DNA from: an uncultured Oscillospiraceae bacterium
GTDB taxonomy: Bacteria > Bacillota > Clostridia > Oscillospirales > Oscillospiraceae
Assembly: GCA_905236515.1 (NCBI GenBank)
Contig: CAJOQP010000020.1
Coordinates: 1 to 35,642 of the forward strand
Reading direction: 5' to 3'
DNA: 35,642 bases
The number at the start of each line of letters is the position of its first letter. Position 1 is the stretch's first letter. Shown here one piece after another: positions 16,496 through 23,713 of this stretch. The translations under genes and the position numbers were made by a program. The notes beneath the pieces are model-generated. The model was not told the origin of the DNA. It made no database searches and was given only the letters and a program-made list of their open reading frames with translations.

Positions 16496-17326
16496 TTGGC
16501 AAATCGGCAAAGAAAAAGTATAAAGTCGTTTTCGTATCCGTCTATCCAACCCGGGACCATTATGTATGGAAGTACTACCGTGCCCTACTGGTATTCGGAT
16601 GCCAAGGGTCCCGACGGTAATTGGCTGGTCCTGCTCCATGGGCTTGGTGTGGACAGTTCCGTTTGGGAACCGTATCTGGAGGAGCTGATCTCCAGATATA
16701 ATGTAGTCTTGCTGGATCTGCCCGGACATGGCGACAACCGTTCGCCGTTCTCTTTGGATTCTGCAGCCAAGCAGGTCATCACTATAATGGCACAGCGCAA
16801 TATCGGCGTTATCACGGTGGTCGGACACTGCATCGGCGGATGTGTCGCCCAGGCATTTGCTTCGACTTATTCAGAGCACTGCAGAGAGCTCATCCTGATC
16901 GATACATTCCCGCTGGGAGGAGAGCAGTATAATTACGCATCTTTCAAATGGCTCAGTGCCGTTTCCCCGCTGATGATCGCCTTACCGTCCCCGGTATTTT
17001 CCGGAGTCCTCACCGGCCTCTTCAGTGCCGGCAGCACCGGACGACATGCGTTATATCCTCAGATCCGTCAGCAGAAAGTCTCGCCGGTATTCAAGGTGTT
17101 CAAAAAGACCATGCAGGCCATGAGCAAACTGCCAACACCGGTCTACTATTTCCCGGTGCACTATCTGGTAGGTTCCAGGGATCATCTGATCCCCATAAAA
17201 AAATGGAATCAGCAGGCAGCGAAGCTTCATGACGGGACATACACGGTGCTGAAAGGCTGCGGGCACTATTCCGTCACCGATGATCCCGCAGGGGTCCTGA
17301 CGGAGATCCTGCGCTTCCTTCCATAA
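16496..17326 (+). CDS. Alpha/beta-fold hydrolase with Cys in the nucleophile elbow
   Basis: A 276-residue alpha/beta-hydrolase of unknown substrate. The oxyanion-hole motif LLHGLG (47-52), DLPGHGDNRS (74-83) and the elbow VVGHCIGGC (108-116) are clear. The nucleophile position of G-x-S-x-G is C112 rather than serine. The acid is probably D229 (VGSRDHLIP) and the base H257 (GCGHYSVTDD), giving a Cys-Asp-His triad; the TGC codon is unambiguous in the sequence. The start is TTG after AAGGGAGAG; an internal ATG (16562) would remove 22 residues. No clear terminator follows, and the next unit begins 183 bases later with its own -10 box. Confidence 0.85.
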   Translation: MANRQRKSIKSFSYPSIQPGTIMYGSTTVPYWYSDAKGPDGNWLVLLHGLGVDSSVWEPYLEELISRYNVVLLDLPGHGDNRSPFSLDSAAKQVITIMAQRNIGVITVVGHCIGGCVAQAFASTYSEHCRELILIDTFPLGGEQYNYASFKWLSAVSPLMIALPSPVFSGVLTGLFSAGSTGRHALYPQIRQQKVSPVFKVFKKTMQAMSKLPTPVYYFPVHYLVGSRDHLIPIKKWNQQAAKLHDGTYTVLKGCGHYSVTDDPAGVLTEILRFLP

Positions 17327-17402
17327 CGGAAGGTCCGGAGTGCTTTTCGCTTATTTCTGATTCTGCGAAAACAGAATGACAAAAAACTATCACATTTTTC
17401 AG

Positions 17403-17448
17403 TTGTGTAGCAATTGCCACAATTGTTTTTGCGGGTGCTATGTATAAT
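17403..17448 (+). promoter_or_regulatory. Putative promoter/operator of the ACS-like and CooC-like genes
   Basis: TATAAT at 17443-17448 is the likely -10 box; the -35 region is poor. Just upstream, TTGTG (17403-17407) and CACAA (17418-17422) form an inverted repeat with a 10-base spacer that contains the palindrome GCAATTGC. A second half-site pair, CACAATT and AATTGTG, brackets the -10 region. A weak -35 box plus palindromes suggests an activator or repressor site; the factor is unknown. Confidence 0.45.
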
Positions 17449-17509
17449 TGTGTCAAAGCTAAAAAAGAATAACTTGAGGGGTTAATCATAATATCAGAAG
17501 GAGAAAGAC

Positions 17510-18247
17510 ATGGAACTATATAATAAAGTAATCAAAGAGACCTACGAAGTAATTGAAAAAGCCAAAAAAACCACTTGGGATTATAGAGAGAAAGACGCAT
17601 GGAACGACACCGGTTCCAGTGAACTGGTCCTTCAGTCTGACGCCGCCTATGAAATGGGTGCCACCGGCACGGGTTCCGTTAACTTCCTGTGCCCCACCTC
17701 TTCTTCCGAGCTGGTGAACAAAGATGAGATCATCCTCATTGGACCGGATATGCCGCAGATCAAGGCAAAAGACAACGTTCCCTTTGGCCGTATCGCCATC
17801 GTCCGCGTTGGTGTTCTGGATGACGACGATGAAGTCGTTTACCGCACTCTGAAAGACATCGAGTTCTGCAAATACCACGTATTCCCGGAAGGATATATGG
17901 TCCGCATGTCTCCGGAATCTCATCGTGAGCAGATCCGCGTTTCCAAGAAGGCTGTTAAGAAAAAAGTTAATTTCAAAGCCATCGGCGCAGATTACATCAA
18001 AAAATATAAAGAAGATCCCAACGTACTGAACGTGAAGATCATCTTCATCACGGATCCGTCCATTGACTTCGACAAACTCGTCAAGAACGCAAAGCTGACT
18101 GACGGCATCACCTCTACACTCACCCACATCCTGGAAGGTCTGTCTACCGACTGCTCGGTCTGCTCCCTGAAAGATGTCTGTGACGAAGTAGAAGGAATGA
18201 AAGAGCTGCACTTCGGCAGAGCTGCCGCCGGTGAACAGCACGACTGA
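17510..18247 (+). CDS. Stand-alone acetyl-CoA synthase middle-domain-like protein (CdhC/AcsB family fragment-type)
   Basis: A 245-residue soluble protein that reads as a homologue of the central part of acetyl-CoA synthase (AcsB/CdhC). Matching blocks in order are YEMGATGTGSVNFL (47-60; ACS YVEMGGNRTPAFEL), LIGPDMPQI (76-84; ACS VIGPDIDQI), NVPFGRIAIVRVGV (89-102; ACS KLPLGILVDIYG), QIRVSKKAVKKKVNFKAIG (141-159; ACS WLRVSKDAVAKGFRFKNYG) and VKIIFITDP (175-183). It ends just after a C215-x2-C218-x5-C224 motif that aligns with the first A-cluster cysteines. The fourth cluster cysteine and the C-G-C that binds nickel are absent, so it cannot form a normal A-cluster. The start follows AGAAGGAGAAAGAC. 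It is followed 36 bases later by a CooC-like gene. The family match is from memory of the Moorella protein; the function is unknown. Confidence 0.8.
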   Translation: MELYNKVIKETYEVIEKAKKTTWDYREKDAWNDTGSSELVLQSDAAYEMGATGTGSVNFLCPTSSSELVNKDEIILIGPDMPQIKAKDNVPFGRIAIVRVGVLDDDDEVVYRTLKDIEFCKYHVFPEGYMVRMSPESHREQIRVSKKAVKKKVNFKAIGADYIKKYKEDPNVLNVKIIFITDPSIDFDKLVKNAKLTDGITSTLTHILEGLSTDCSVCSLKDVCDEVEGMKELHFGRAAAGEQHD

Positions 18248-18283
18248 TCCCCTGTTCAGGTACCATTTGGAGGAATTAATAAC

Positions 18284-19048
18284 ATGGAAAAAGAATCTAA
18301 GATCATAACCGTCGCCGGCAAAGGCGGCGTTGGCAAAACTTCTCTGTCCGCATGCATGGTCCGTCTGCTTACTGAGGCTTATCCTGACAGCAAGATCCTG
18401 GCCATCGATGCCGACCCCGCAGTGGGTCTGTCCGTGGCTCTTGGCGTTGATGTCAAGATGACTCTGGACGACATCCGCATGGGCGTTGTGGACTCCGTGG
18501 AAAACGGCGAGGCCCGCGAAGCTCTGGAGCTTCTCAGCGAGGCACGCTTCCGCATCTTCGATGCTCTGGTGGAAGAAGAGAAGTTTGCATTCCTGGCCAT
18601 CGGCCGTCCGGAGAGCTCCGGCTGCTACTGCAAGGTCAACTCCTATCTGAAGGAAGTCATCGGCATCCTGGCCAACAGCTTTGACTATGTCGTCATCGAC
18701 GGCGAGGCCGGTATCGAGCAGATCCAGCGCCGCGTCATGGAAAAAGTCACCCACCTGGTCCTGGTCTCCGACCAGTCCAAGAAGGGCATTCAGGTCATCA
18801 ACACCATCAAGGGTGTCGCCGATGATCTCATCGAGTACGAAAAGATCGGTGCAGTCATCAACCGTATGACCAATCCGGAGCTGGCAGATCTCATCGAGAT
18901 CCCCGGTGTGGACGTCATCGCAAAGATCCCCGCCGACACCGAGTTTGCTGCCAACGACATCCGCGGCCGCAGTGTCATGCAGCTTCCCGATGACGACGCA
19001 CTCCTTCTGGGTGCCAAGGAAGCTCTCAAAAACATGGGAATCCTCTGA
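18284..19048 (+). CDS. cooC: CooC/AcsF-type nickel-insertion ATPase
   Basis: A 254-residue P-loop ATPase of the MinD/Mrp superfamily, CooC branch. CooC proteins use ATP to insert nickel into CO dehydrogenase or acetyl-CoA synthase. The deviant Walker A is AGKGGVGKTS (11-20), a switch-like IDADPAVGLSVALG follows, and the CooC hallmark GRPESSGCYCKVN carries the nickel-binding C114-x-C116. Walker B is DYVVIDGEAGIEQIQRR (134-150). The start follows TGGAGGAATTAATAAC. It is cotranscribed with the ACS-like gene, and two hairpins follow. No CO dehydrogenase gene lies in the window, so the client protein is presumably the ACS-like partner or an enzyme encoded elsewhere. Confidence 0.9.
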   Translation: MEKESKIITVAGKGGVGKTSLSACMVRLLTEAYPDSKILAIDADPAVGLSVALGVDVKMTLDDIRMGVVDSVENGEAREALELLSEARFRIFDALVEEEKFAFLAIGRPESSGCYCKVNSYLKEVIGILANSFDYVVIDGEAGIEQIQRRVMEKVTHLVLVSDQSKKGIQVINTIKGVADDLIEYEKIGAVINRMTNPELADLIEIPGVDVIAKIPADTEFAANDIRGRSVMQLPDDDALLLGAKEALKNMGIL

Positions 19049-19062
19049 TTACTCAATAATTG

Positions 19063-19090
19063 AAGCGGAGACCGAGTGGTCTCCGCTTTT
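19063..19090 (+). terminator. Terminator after cooC-like gene
   Basis: An 11-bp perfect stem (AAGCGGAGACC with GGTCTCCGCTT) with loop GAGT and a short T tract, 15 bases after the stop. Confidence 0.82.
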
Positions 19091-19102
19091 GCTTAAAAGG
19101 CA

Positions 19103-19135
19103 ATCCTCTCTCCGGTCCGGAGAGAGGATATTTTT
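19103..19135 (+). terminator. Second tandem hairpin after cooC-like gene
   Basis: A perfect 12-bp stem with a 3-base loop is followed by A then five T residues on the plus strand. With the hairpin at 19063 it makes a double stop before the convergent muramidase gene. Confidence 0.7.
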
Positions 19136-20574
19136 CATCCGAATTTCTTCGAAAACTTCATCATGACCTGGGCATTTTCACACCGCAGAATGTCACTCTT
19201 GGGACGGATCTTTCTCGTTCCGTCGCTCATATTGCTTCCTTCCATCAATCCGTTCTCCAGAGCCCATTCCACCGGGTCCTTCGCCCAGACGGCGATCTCG
19301 CCACGGTCGGCATAGTGATCCGCGAGATTATTATTGATGGTGGTATTATAGCCCTTATACTGTGCGTACTTATACAGGAACGTGACCATCTGTTCCCGGG
19401 TGATATTGATATTCGGTCCGAAGGTCGTAGGTGTAGTTCCCGAAGTCACGCCGGCAAGATAAGCCCAGTTGACCGGCTGATTGTACCAGATGGTGGTGCT
19501 GACATCCGTAAACGGGCCGGTGGTACTTACTGCCGGTTTCCCTTCCCGGCTCCACAAGACAGTTGCCAGCATGGCGCGGGTCATGGTCCCGCGGGGACTA
19601 AAGGACCTGGGACCGGTTCCGGTCATCAGATTCTTGCTGTTGCAGTAAGTCACGGCCTCATAATACCAGTCGGAACTGGAGACATCCACAAAGCCAGTGG
19701 AGGATCCTCCGCCATTGGCAAGATTCAGCTCCATTCCGGGATTGGCACCGGTACTGCCGTTATTCCATATGGCCATCAGCTGATAGTTCTTCGATACGGT
19801 CTCCGTGGGCTGCAGATAACGGTCCGAGGTCGTGGGAACGGTCTCTTCCGCATACACGAGCCAGCCTTTCAGTGTCGTGCCGGCTTTGGTGACCACGGGC
19901 AGAGAATTATAGGTGCTGCCATTGCGGTACACGTAGATATCGGAATAGGTCATCGTCCCGCCGTTGGGATACATGAGAAGCCACTTGTAGTTGGGCGAGA
20001 CTCGTCCTCCGGGCACCGTATAGGTCCCGTGAACGAACATCTCCGCTTCCAGGATTCTGCGGCGTACCAGCCCGACCATAGGGGCTTTGTCGGAGGCGCG
20101 GTGACAGAGACGGGCAAATGCGTTGATGATCTGCAGATTGTTGTAGTTGCCGATCCCGTTTGCCAGATACCGTCCTACGTCGCCGTTCTGCCAGGCAGGA
20201 GCTCCCACGTTATAGGTAAGGGAGCACAGCGCATCGAACTGATTCTGAGTCACGGTGATGTTGTGCTTTGACAGGAAACTGGATACTTCCGGGATGGCAG
20301 TCTTTGCCATATAATCCTTCAGATCCTGTTCGGCTTCCTGCTGCGTTATCGTACCGTTTGGATTCTTGGCCTCATCCCACAGCATTCCATAGCCGATGTA
20401 GTATTTCCCCTGATCCAGGTACTTCTCTGCTTTGAATGATTCAAACTCTTCCACGAACTTCAGCAGATTCGTGGTCACGGTCGTGGGGTTGGCAGCAAAT
20501 GCTACCGGACACAGCGTTACCGTCATTGCCACCGTGAGAAGCACGGCAATAATTCGAATTCGAATGACGATCAC
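19135..20574 (-). CDS. Secreted GH24 muramidase with InlB-type repeat and SLH domains
   Basis: A 479-residue cell-wall protein. It has a signal peptide (to about residue 28, ending AFAA), a phage-type lysozyme domain (about 35-185), an InlB_B-like repeat (about 195-275, with YSDIYVYRNGSTYNSLPVV and GTTLKGWLVYAEE) and three SLH repeats (about 293-479, FVDVSSSDWYYEAVTYC...). The catalytic Glu is E45 (EEFESFKAEKYLD) with D54 at the expected +9; the position of T26 of T4 lysozyme is Y59 (KYYIGYG). The SLH domains would anchor it to wall polymers, so it is probably an autolysin. The start is unclear: GTG at 20574 overlaps the GGAGG box, so a start slightly inside (for example an ATT) cannot be excluded. 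Confidence 0.88.
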   Translation of the reverse strand: MIVIRIRIIAVLLTVAMTVTLCPVAFAANPTTVTTNLLKFVEEFESFKAEKYLDQGKYYIGYGMLWDEAKNPNGTITQQEAEQDLKDYMAKTAIPEVSSFLSKHNITVTQNQFDALCSLTYNVGAPAWQNGDVGRYLANGIGNYNNLQIINAFARLCHRASDKAPMVGLVRRRILEAEMFVHGTYTVPGGRVSPNYKWLLMYPNGGTMTYSDIYVYRNGSTYNSLPVVTKAGTTLKGWLVYAEETVPTTSDRYLQPTETVSKNYQLMAIWNNGSTGANPGMELNLANGGGSSTGFVDVSSSDWYYEAVTYCNSKNLMTGTGPRSFSPRGTMTRAMLATVLWSREGKPAVSTTGPFTDVSTTIWYNQPVNWAYLAGVTSGTTPTTFGPNINITREQMVTFLYKYAQYKGYNTTINNNLADHYADRGEIAVWAKDPVEWALENGLMEGSNMSDGTRKIRPKSDILRCENAQVMMKFSKKFG

Positions 20575-20602
20575 CTCCAGACAGAAAGCTCTCTAATTTA
20601 TT

Positions 20603-20631
20603 AATTTATCATAATTTACATAATCATGCAA
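20603..20631 (-). promoter_or_regulatory. Possible promoter of the muramidase gene
   Basis: On the minus strand TTGCAT (20631-20626) and TAAATT (20608-20603) have 17-bp spacing in an AT-rich intergenic stretch. Neither box is perfect. Confidence 0.4.
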
Positions 20632-20676
20632 TTTTTCTTTTATTTTAACCTCTTTTCACCATATTTTCTGTCCGAA

Positions 20677-20721
20677 GAAAAAAGAAAGCACAGTCCATTC
20701 CTCCAAACGACTGTACTTTCT
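20677..20721 (-). terminator. Terminator of the VTC-DUF4956 operon
   Basis: On the minus strand a 13-bp stem, AGAAAGTACAGTC with GACTGTGCTTTCT (one wobble), is followed by a T tract shortly after the DUF4956 stop. Confidence 0.85.
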
Positions 20722-20732
20722 CATGATCCGCA

Positions 20733-21404
20733 TCACAGGGAATCGTTTTCCGCAATACGGCCCAATGCAATATTCAGATTTCCGTTCCGGCAGCGAATAT
20801 CATCGATGAACGCTTTGGAAGCTTTCTCGTCTTTCAGAGACACCTCATACTGCAGTTCATACAGCGTTCCCATGTTCGCTGTGCGGACTCTCATCAGTTC
20901 ACTGCTGGTTGTGTATTTCTCCATCAGGTCATCAAACAGTTCACTGTAGTCCAGATTTTCCGGAATAGTGATCTTCAGCAGACGTCTTCCGTTTGCCTTA
21001 TCTCCGAATCCCACGGCAGTAAGCAGAAGGACCATAACTGCCATGATCACGAAGAATGCCACGGCCAGGCCGACGTAGCCCATACCGCAGGCAAGGCCGA
21101 CCGCCATATCCACGAAAATCGCTGCGATCTCACGGGCGGTACCTGGAACGCTTCGGAAACGGACCAGTGTAAAGGCGCCGGCCACTGCTACACCTGCTCC
21201 GATGTTGCCGTTTACCAGCATGATCACCAGAGCGATCGCCGCCGGCATGATCGCCAGAGTCAGTGCCATGGAAGCCGTGTGTTTCGTTTTATAGGAAAAT
21301 ACCAGGGCGGTACCGATTCCAAGGGCAACTGCCAGCATGATGCAGATGAGAAACGAACCGGTGGTCATTCCGGCCGCGGTGATACTGTTAAGCAGATTTA
21401 GCAC
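20733..21404 (-). CDS. DUF4956 family membrane protein
   Basis: A 223-residue protein with about four transmembrane helices in the first 135 residues (SFLICIMLAVALGIGTALVF, MALTLAIMPAAIALVIMLV, FVDMAVGLACGMGYVGLAVAFFVIMAVMVLLL) and a soluble C-terminal domain of about 85 residues. The loop GAFTLVRFRSVPGTAREIAAIF is the conserved DUF4956 signature. The start is GTG after GGAGGTAACTTATC. It overlaps the VTC gene by 17 bases, so the two are tightly coupled. DUF4956 proteins are frequent neighbours of VTC-domain proteins; a role as membrane partner, perhaps in polyphosphate export, is inference. Confidence 0.85.
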   Translation of the reverse strand: MLNLLNSITAAGMTTGSFLICIMLAVALGIGTALVFSYKTKHTASMALTLAIMPAAIALVIMLVNGNIGAGVAVAGAFTLVRFRSVPGTAREIAAIFVDMAVGLACGMGYVGLAVAFFVIMAVMVLLLTAVGFGDKANGRRLLKITIPENLDYSELFDDLMEKYTTSSELMRVRTANMGTLYELQYEVSLKDEKASKAFIDDIRCRNGNLNIALGRIAENDSL

Positions 21405-22119
21405 GATAAGTTACCTCCGTTTTCTGTTCTTCCATGATCTTCTGATAGCTTTTCCCGTATTTGGAGAAAGAGACCGGAAAGATCTCCAGTTCACTGAGAA
21501 TGTGAGAAAGCCAGACGGGAGCCGCTCCTGGAATCTTGATTTCCATAAGAATCTGATCTTCCGGCAGCAGAAGTGTTCCGTGATCCCCTGCCTCCAGGCT
21601 CAGATCCTCCGTGCGGTAGCGGATCCTGCGGTCGAAGGTGATTCGCAGTTCCGGATCTTCAACGCATTTGAATGCCAGACGGTCATAGGCCAGGAACACA
21701 CGGGGCATCAGATCATAGTTTCTGCGGAACCACTGGATCTCATGGAAGATCTGCCGGTCGTTCACTTCCGGTTCTGTTCCGTTTATCATATAGCATTCCG
21801 CCTGACGGGTTTCCGTCTGTACCCTGCGCTTGTAAACGATGCCGTTGTATTTCTTTTTGATCTCCATAAAAGCCGGAGATCCGGGAGCCGGAACACCATA
21901 GCTTCTCAAACGGAATTTCTCTTTATATAAAGGTTTATCCATCGAACGACGTATCAGCAGGTAATCCGAAGTATCATAATAGATGTTGCAGATGGTGCTT
22001 TTGGGATACTCGTCCGGTTCGATTCGCTCATTCAGAGCCGCACGAAGGCGGTCATACTGCTGATTGGTGAGAAGATACTTCTCTTCGATCCTCTGGAATG
22101 ACCATTGTACTGCTTTCAT
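21388..22119 (-). CDS. VTC-domain polyphosphate polymerase-like protein
   Basis: A 243-residue triphosphate-tunnel protein resembling the catalytic domain of yeast Vtc4, which makes polyphosphate from ATP. Tunnel-type motifs are FQRIEEKYLL (8-17), KEKFRLRSYG, PAFMEIKKKYNGIVYKRR, RVFLAYDRLAF, ELRITFDRRIRYR and ILMEIKIPG, which together place the expected basic and acidic residues inside a beta-barrel. No membrane segment is present; the DUF4956 protein encoded downstream with a 17-base overlap would supply it. The start at 22119 follows AAAGGATGATCACC. Polymerase activity is inferred from the family and untested. Confidence 0.86.
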   Translation of the reverse strand: MKAVQWSFQRIEEKYLLTNQQYDRLRAALNERIEPDEYPKSTICNIYYDTSDYLLIRRSMDKPLYKEKFRLRSYGVPAPGSPAFMEIKKKYNGIVYKRRVQTETRQAECYMINGTEPEVNDRQIFHEIQWFRRNYDLMPRVFLAYDRLAFKCVEDPELRITFDRRIRYRTEDLSLEAGDHGTLLLPEDQILMEIKIPGAAPVWLSHILSELEIFPVSFSKYGKSYQKIMEEQKTEVTYRAKSA

Positions 22120-22251
22120 GGTGATCATCCTTTCTCTCAAGTTCGGTCTCATTGTATCTGCCCAACCTAAAAACAACTTTAAAAGCATTATTAAAAAAGT
22201 GTGAAACTGCATCCCGGCTTCTTTTAAAAGATACGTTTCTGTGATACATTG

Positions 22252-22280
22252 AGTTTAAGAAAAGTATTTTTTCTTAAACT
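22252..22280. repeat. Perfect 12-bp inverted repeat upstream of the SPFH gene
   Basis: AGTTTAAGAAAA (22252-22263) and TTTTCTTAAACT (22269-22280) flank a 5-base centre. It lies 31 bases before the SPFH start in the divergent intergenic region. There is no T tract after it on either strand, so a protein-binding operator or a leader RNA hairpin is more likely than a terminator. Confidence 0.75.
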
Positions 22281-22311
22281 TACATGAAAAACCGGAAAGG
22301 AGTTGTCATCT

Positions 22312-23364
22312 ATGTTTTATGGAGCTGCCTCCATATGGAGCATTGTTATTCTGGTACTGATCGTCTGGCTCATTATCGCCAACATCCGCATCGTTCCGCA
22401 GTCCCAGGCTTATGTTCTGGAACGACTCGGCAAATTCCATACTATCTGGGAAGCCGGAATCCACATCAAGGTCCCGTTCTTCGACCGCATCGCCAAGAAA
22501 GTGTCTCTGAAGGAACAGGTCCTGGACTTCCCTCCCCAGCCGGTCATCACGAAAGATAACGTCACCATGCAGATCGACTCCGTCGTTTTCTGCAAGGTCT
22601 TCGATCCGAAACTGTATGTCTACGGTGTCGAATCTCCTCTGGCCGGCCTGCAGAACCTCAGTGCCACCACTCTTCGTAACATCATCGGTGAGATGGAACT
22701 GGACCAGACCCTTACCAGCCGCGATGCCATCAACCAGCGCCTGGAAGCGGTCCTAGACGAGGCCACCGATCCCTGGGGCATCAAAGTCACCCGCGTGGAG
22801 CTGAAGAATATCCAGCCGCCGCAGGCCATTGAGGAAGTCATGACCAAGCAGATGCGTGCCGAGCGCGAACGCCGCCAGACCGTGCTGGAAGCACAGGCTC
22901 ACAAGGAAGCCGTCGTTTCCCGTGCCGAAGGCGACAAGCAGGCCAAGATCCTGGCCGCCCAGGCTGAACGCGATGCGCAGATTGCGCTGGCGGAAGGCCG
23001 CGCCCGTTCCATTGAGCTGGTGTATGAGGCCCAGGCCAACGGCATCCGTCATCTGAACGATGCCAACATCAAGGAAAATGTTCTGAAACTCAAAGGCATT
23101 GAAGCTCTGAAGGATGTATCCGACGGCCGTGCCACCAAGATCTACATGCCCTCGGACATCGCCAATGTGATCTCCTCTCTGGGTGTTGTCGGAGAAGCCA
23201 TGGGTATCGGGGACGCTACTGCAGTGGATACTTCTCCGAAGCCGGAAGCTCCCGTCAAAAAAGACGAGTGCATCGATGAGGATACGGGTCTCGGCGGAAT
23301 CGAAGCCTATCTCACTACCGAAGGCATCAAGAAAGATGTCGAGGATATGTACGACAACAAGTGA
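22312..23364 (+). CDS. SPFH-domain (stomatin/prohibitin, QmcA-like) membrane protein
   Basis: A 350-residue membrane scaffold protein. It has one N-terminal transmembrane helix (about 8-25, IVILVLIVWLIIANIRIV), an SPFH domain (about 30-190, QAYVLERLGKFHTIWEAGIHIKVPFFDRIAKKVSLKEQVLDFPPQPVITKDNV) and a long charged helical coil (about 180-260, QMRAERERRQTVLEAQAHKEA...). The C-terminal tail is acidic. These proteins oligomerise in lipid microdomains and often control membrane proteases. The ATG at 22312 is preferred to the TTG at 22303, which abuts the AAGGAG box. It is followed by a small membrane-protein gene; the usual NfeD partner is not adjacent, although a short NfeD is encoded at 34097. 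Confidence 0.93.
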   Translation: MFYGAASIWSIVILVLIVWLIIANIRIVPQSQAYVLERLGKFHTIWEAGIHIKVPFFDRIAKKVSLKEQVLDFPPQPVITKDNVTMQIDSVVFCKVFDPKLYVYGVESPLAGLQNLSATTLRNIIGEMELDQTLTSRDAINQRLEAVLDEATDPWGIKVTRVELKNIQPPQAIEEVMTKQMRAERERRQTVLEAQAHKEAVVSRAEGDKQAKILAAQAERDAQIALAEGRARSIELVYEAQANGIRHLNDANIKENVLKLKGIEALKDVSDGRATKIYMPSDIANVISSLGVVGEAMGIGDATAVDTSPKPEAPVKKDECIDEDTGLGGIEAYLTTEGIKKDVEDMYDNK

Positions 23365-23383
23365 CATTTAAGGAGGAATATCA

Positions 23384-23698
23384 TTGTCCGTCCTGCTCTA
23401 CATACTGGGAGGTTTTCTGGGGCTTGCCTACGGCACCGCCATTGCGTACATCAACGGCAGGCTCACGGAGAACTATATCCGAAACAATAAAGATCATGAA
23501 AATCCCATGCAACGGGCAAACGGTTTTTCCGCTACACGGCAGATCATCAATGCCGGTGCACTCGTGGTACTGTTCCTGTTCTACGGCATCCTGAAGAAGA
23601 TGTTTCTTCCGGTACTCATCGGTGCACTCATCGGCATCGGATTCGTGTCCTATGTATTTCTGTTCCGTATCGGGAAGAAAACACAGGATGACGAATAA
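23384..23698 (+). CDS. Small membrane protein of unknown function
   Basis: A 104-residue protein with three hydrophobic segments: LLYILGGFLGLAYGTAIAYI near the start, INAGALVVLFLFYGILKKM and FLPVLIGALIGIGFVSYVFLF. A polar loop (NGRLTENYIRNNKDHENPM) joins the first two. The last two helices recall ATP synthase subunit I, but no atp genes are nearby and I do not claim that identity. The start is TTG with AAGGAGGAATATCA before it. It lies 19 bases after the SPFH gene, so the two are probably cotranscribed. Confidence 0.75.
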   Translation: MSVLLYILGGFLGLAYGTAIAYINGRLTENYIRNNKDHENPMQRANGFSATRQIINAGALVVLFLFYGILKKMFLPVLIGALIGIGFVSYVFLFRIGKKTQDDE

Positions 23699-23713
23699 CG
23701 ACCCAAATAGTTT

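Noticed and set aside
17403..17422. Rex (NADH sensor) operator upstream of the ACS-like gene
   Set aside because: TTGTG and CACAA half-sites match, but the spacer is 10 bases instead of the 8 of a Rex site and the inner bases do not fit.
17510..19048. A complete CODH/acetyl-CoA synthase operon
   Set aside because: Only an ACS middle-domain homologue and a CooC-like ATPase are present. There is no cooS/acsA, no acsC/acsD/acsE and no A-cluster.
19060..20271. 403-residue plus-strand frame opposite the muramidase
   Set aside because: It begins inside the cooC terminator, is low-complexity in composition, and the opposite strand encodes signal peptide, GH24 and SLH domains.
22201..22240. Sigma-W type promoter (TGAAAC ... 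CGT) for the SPFH gene
   Set aside because: The distance between the two boxes is about 26 bases instead of 16-17.
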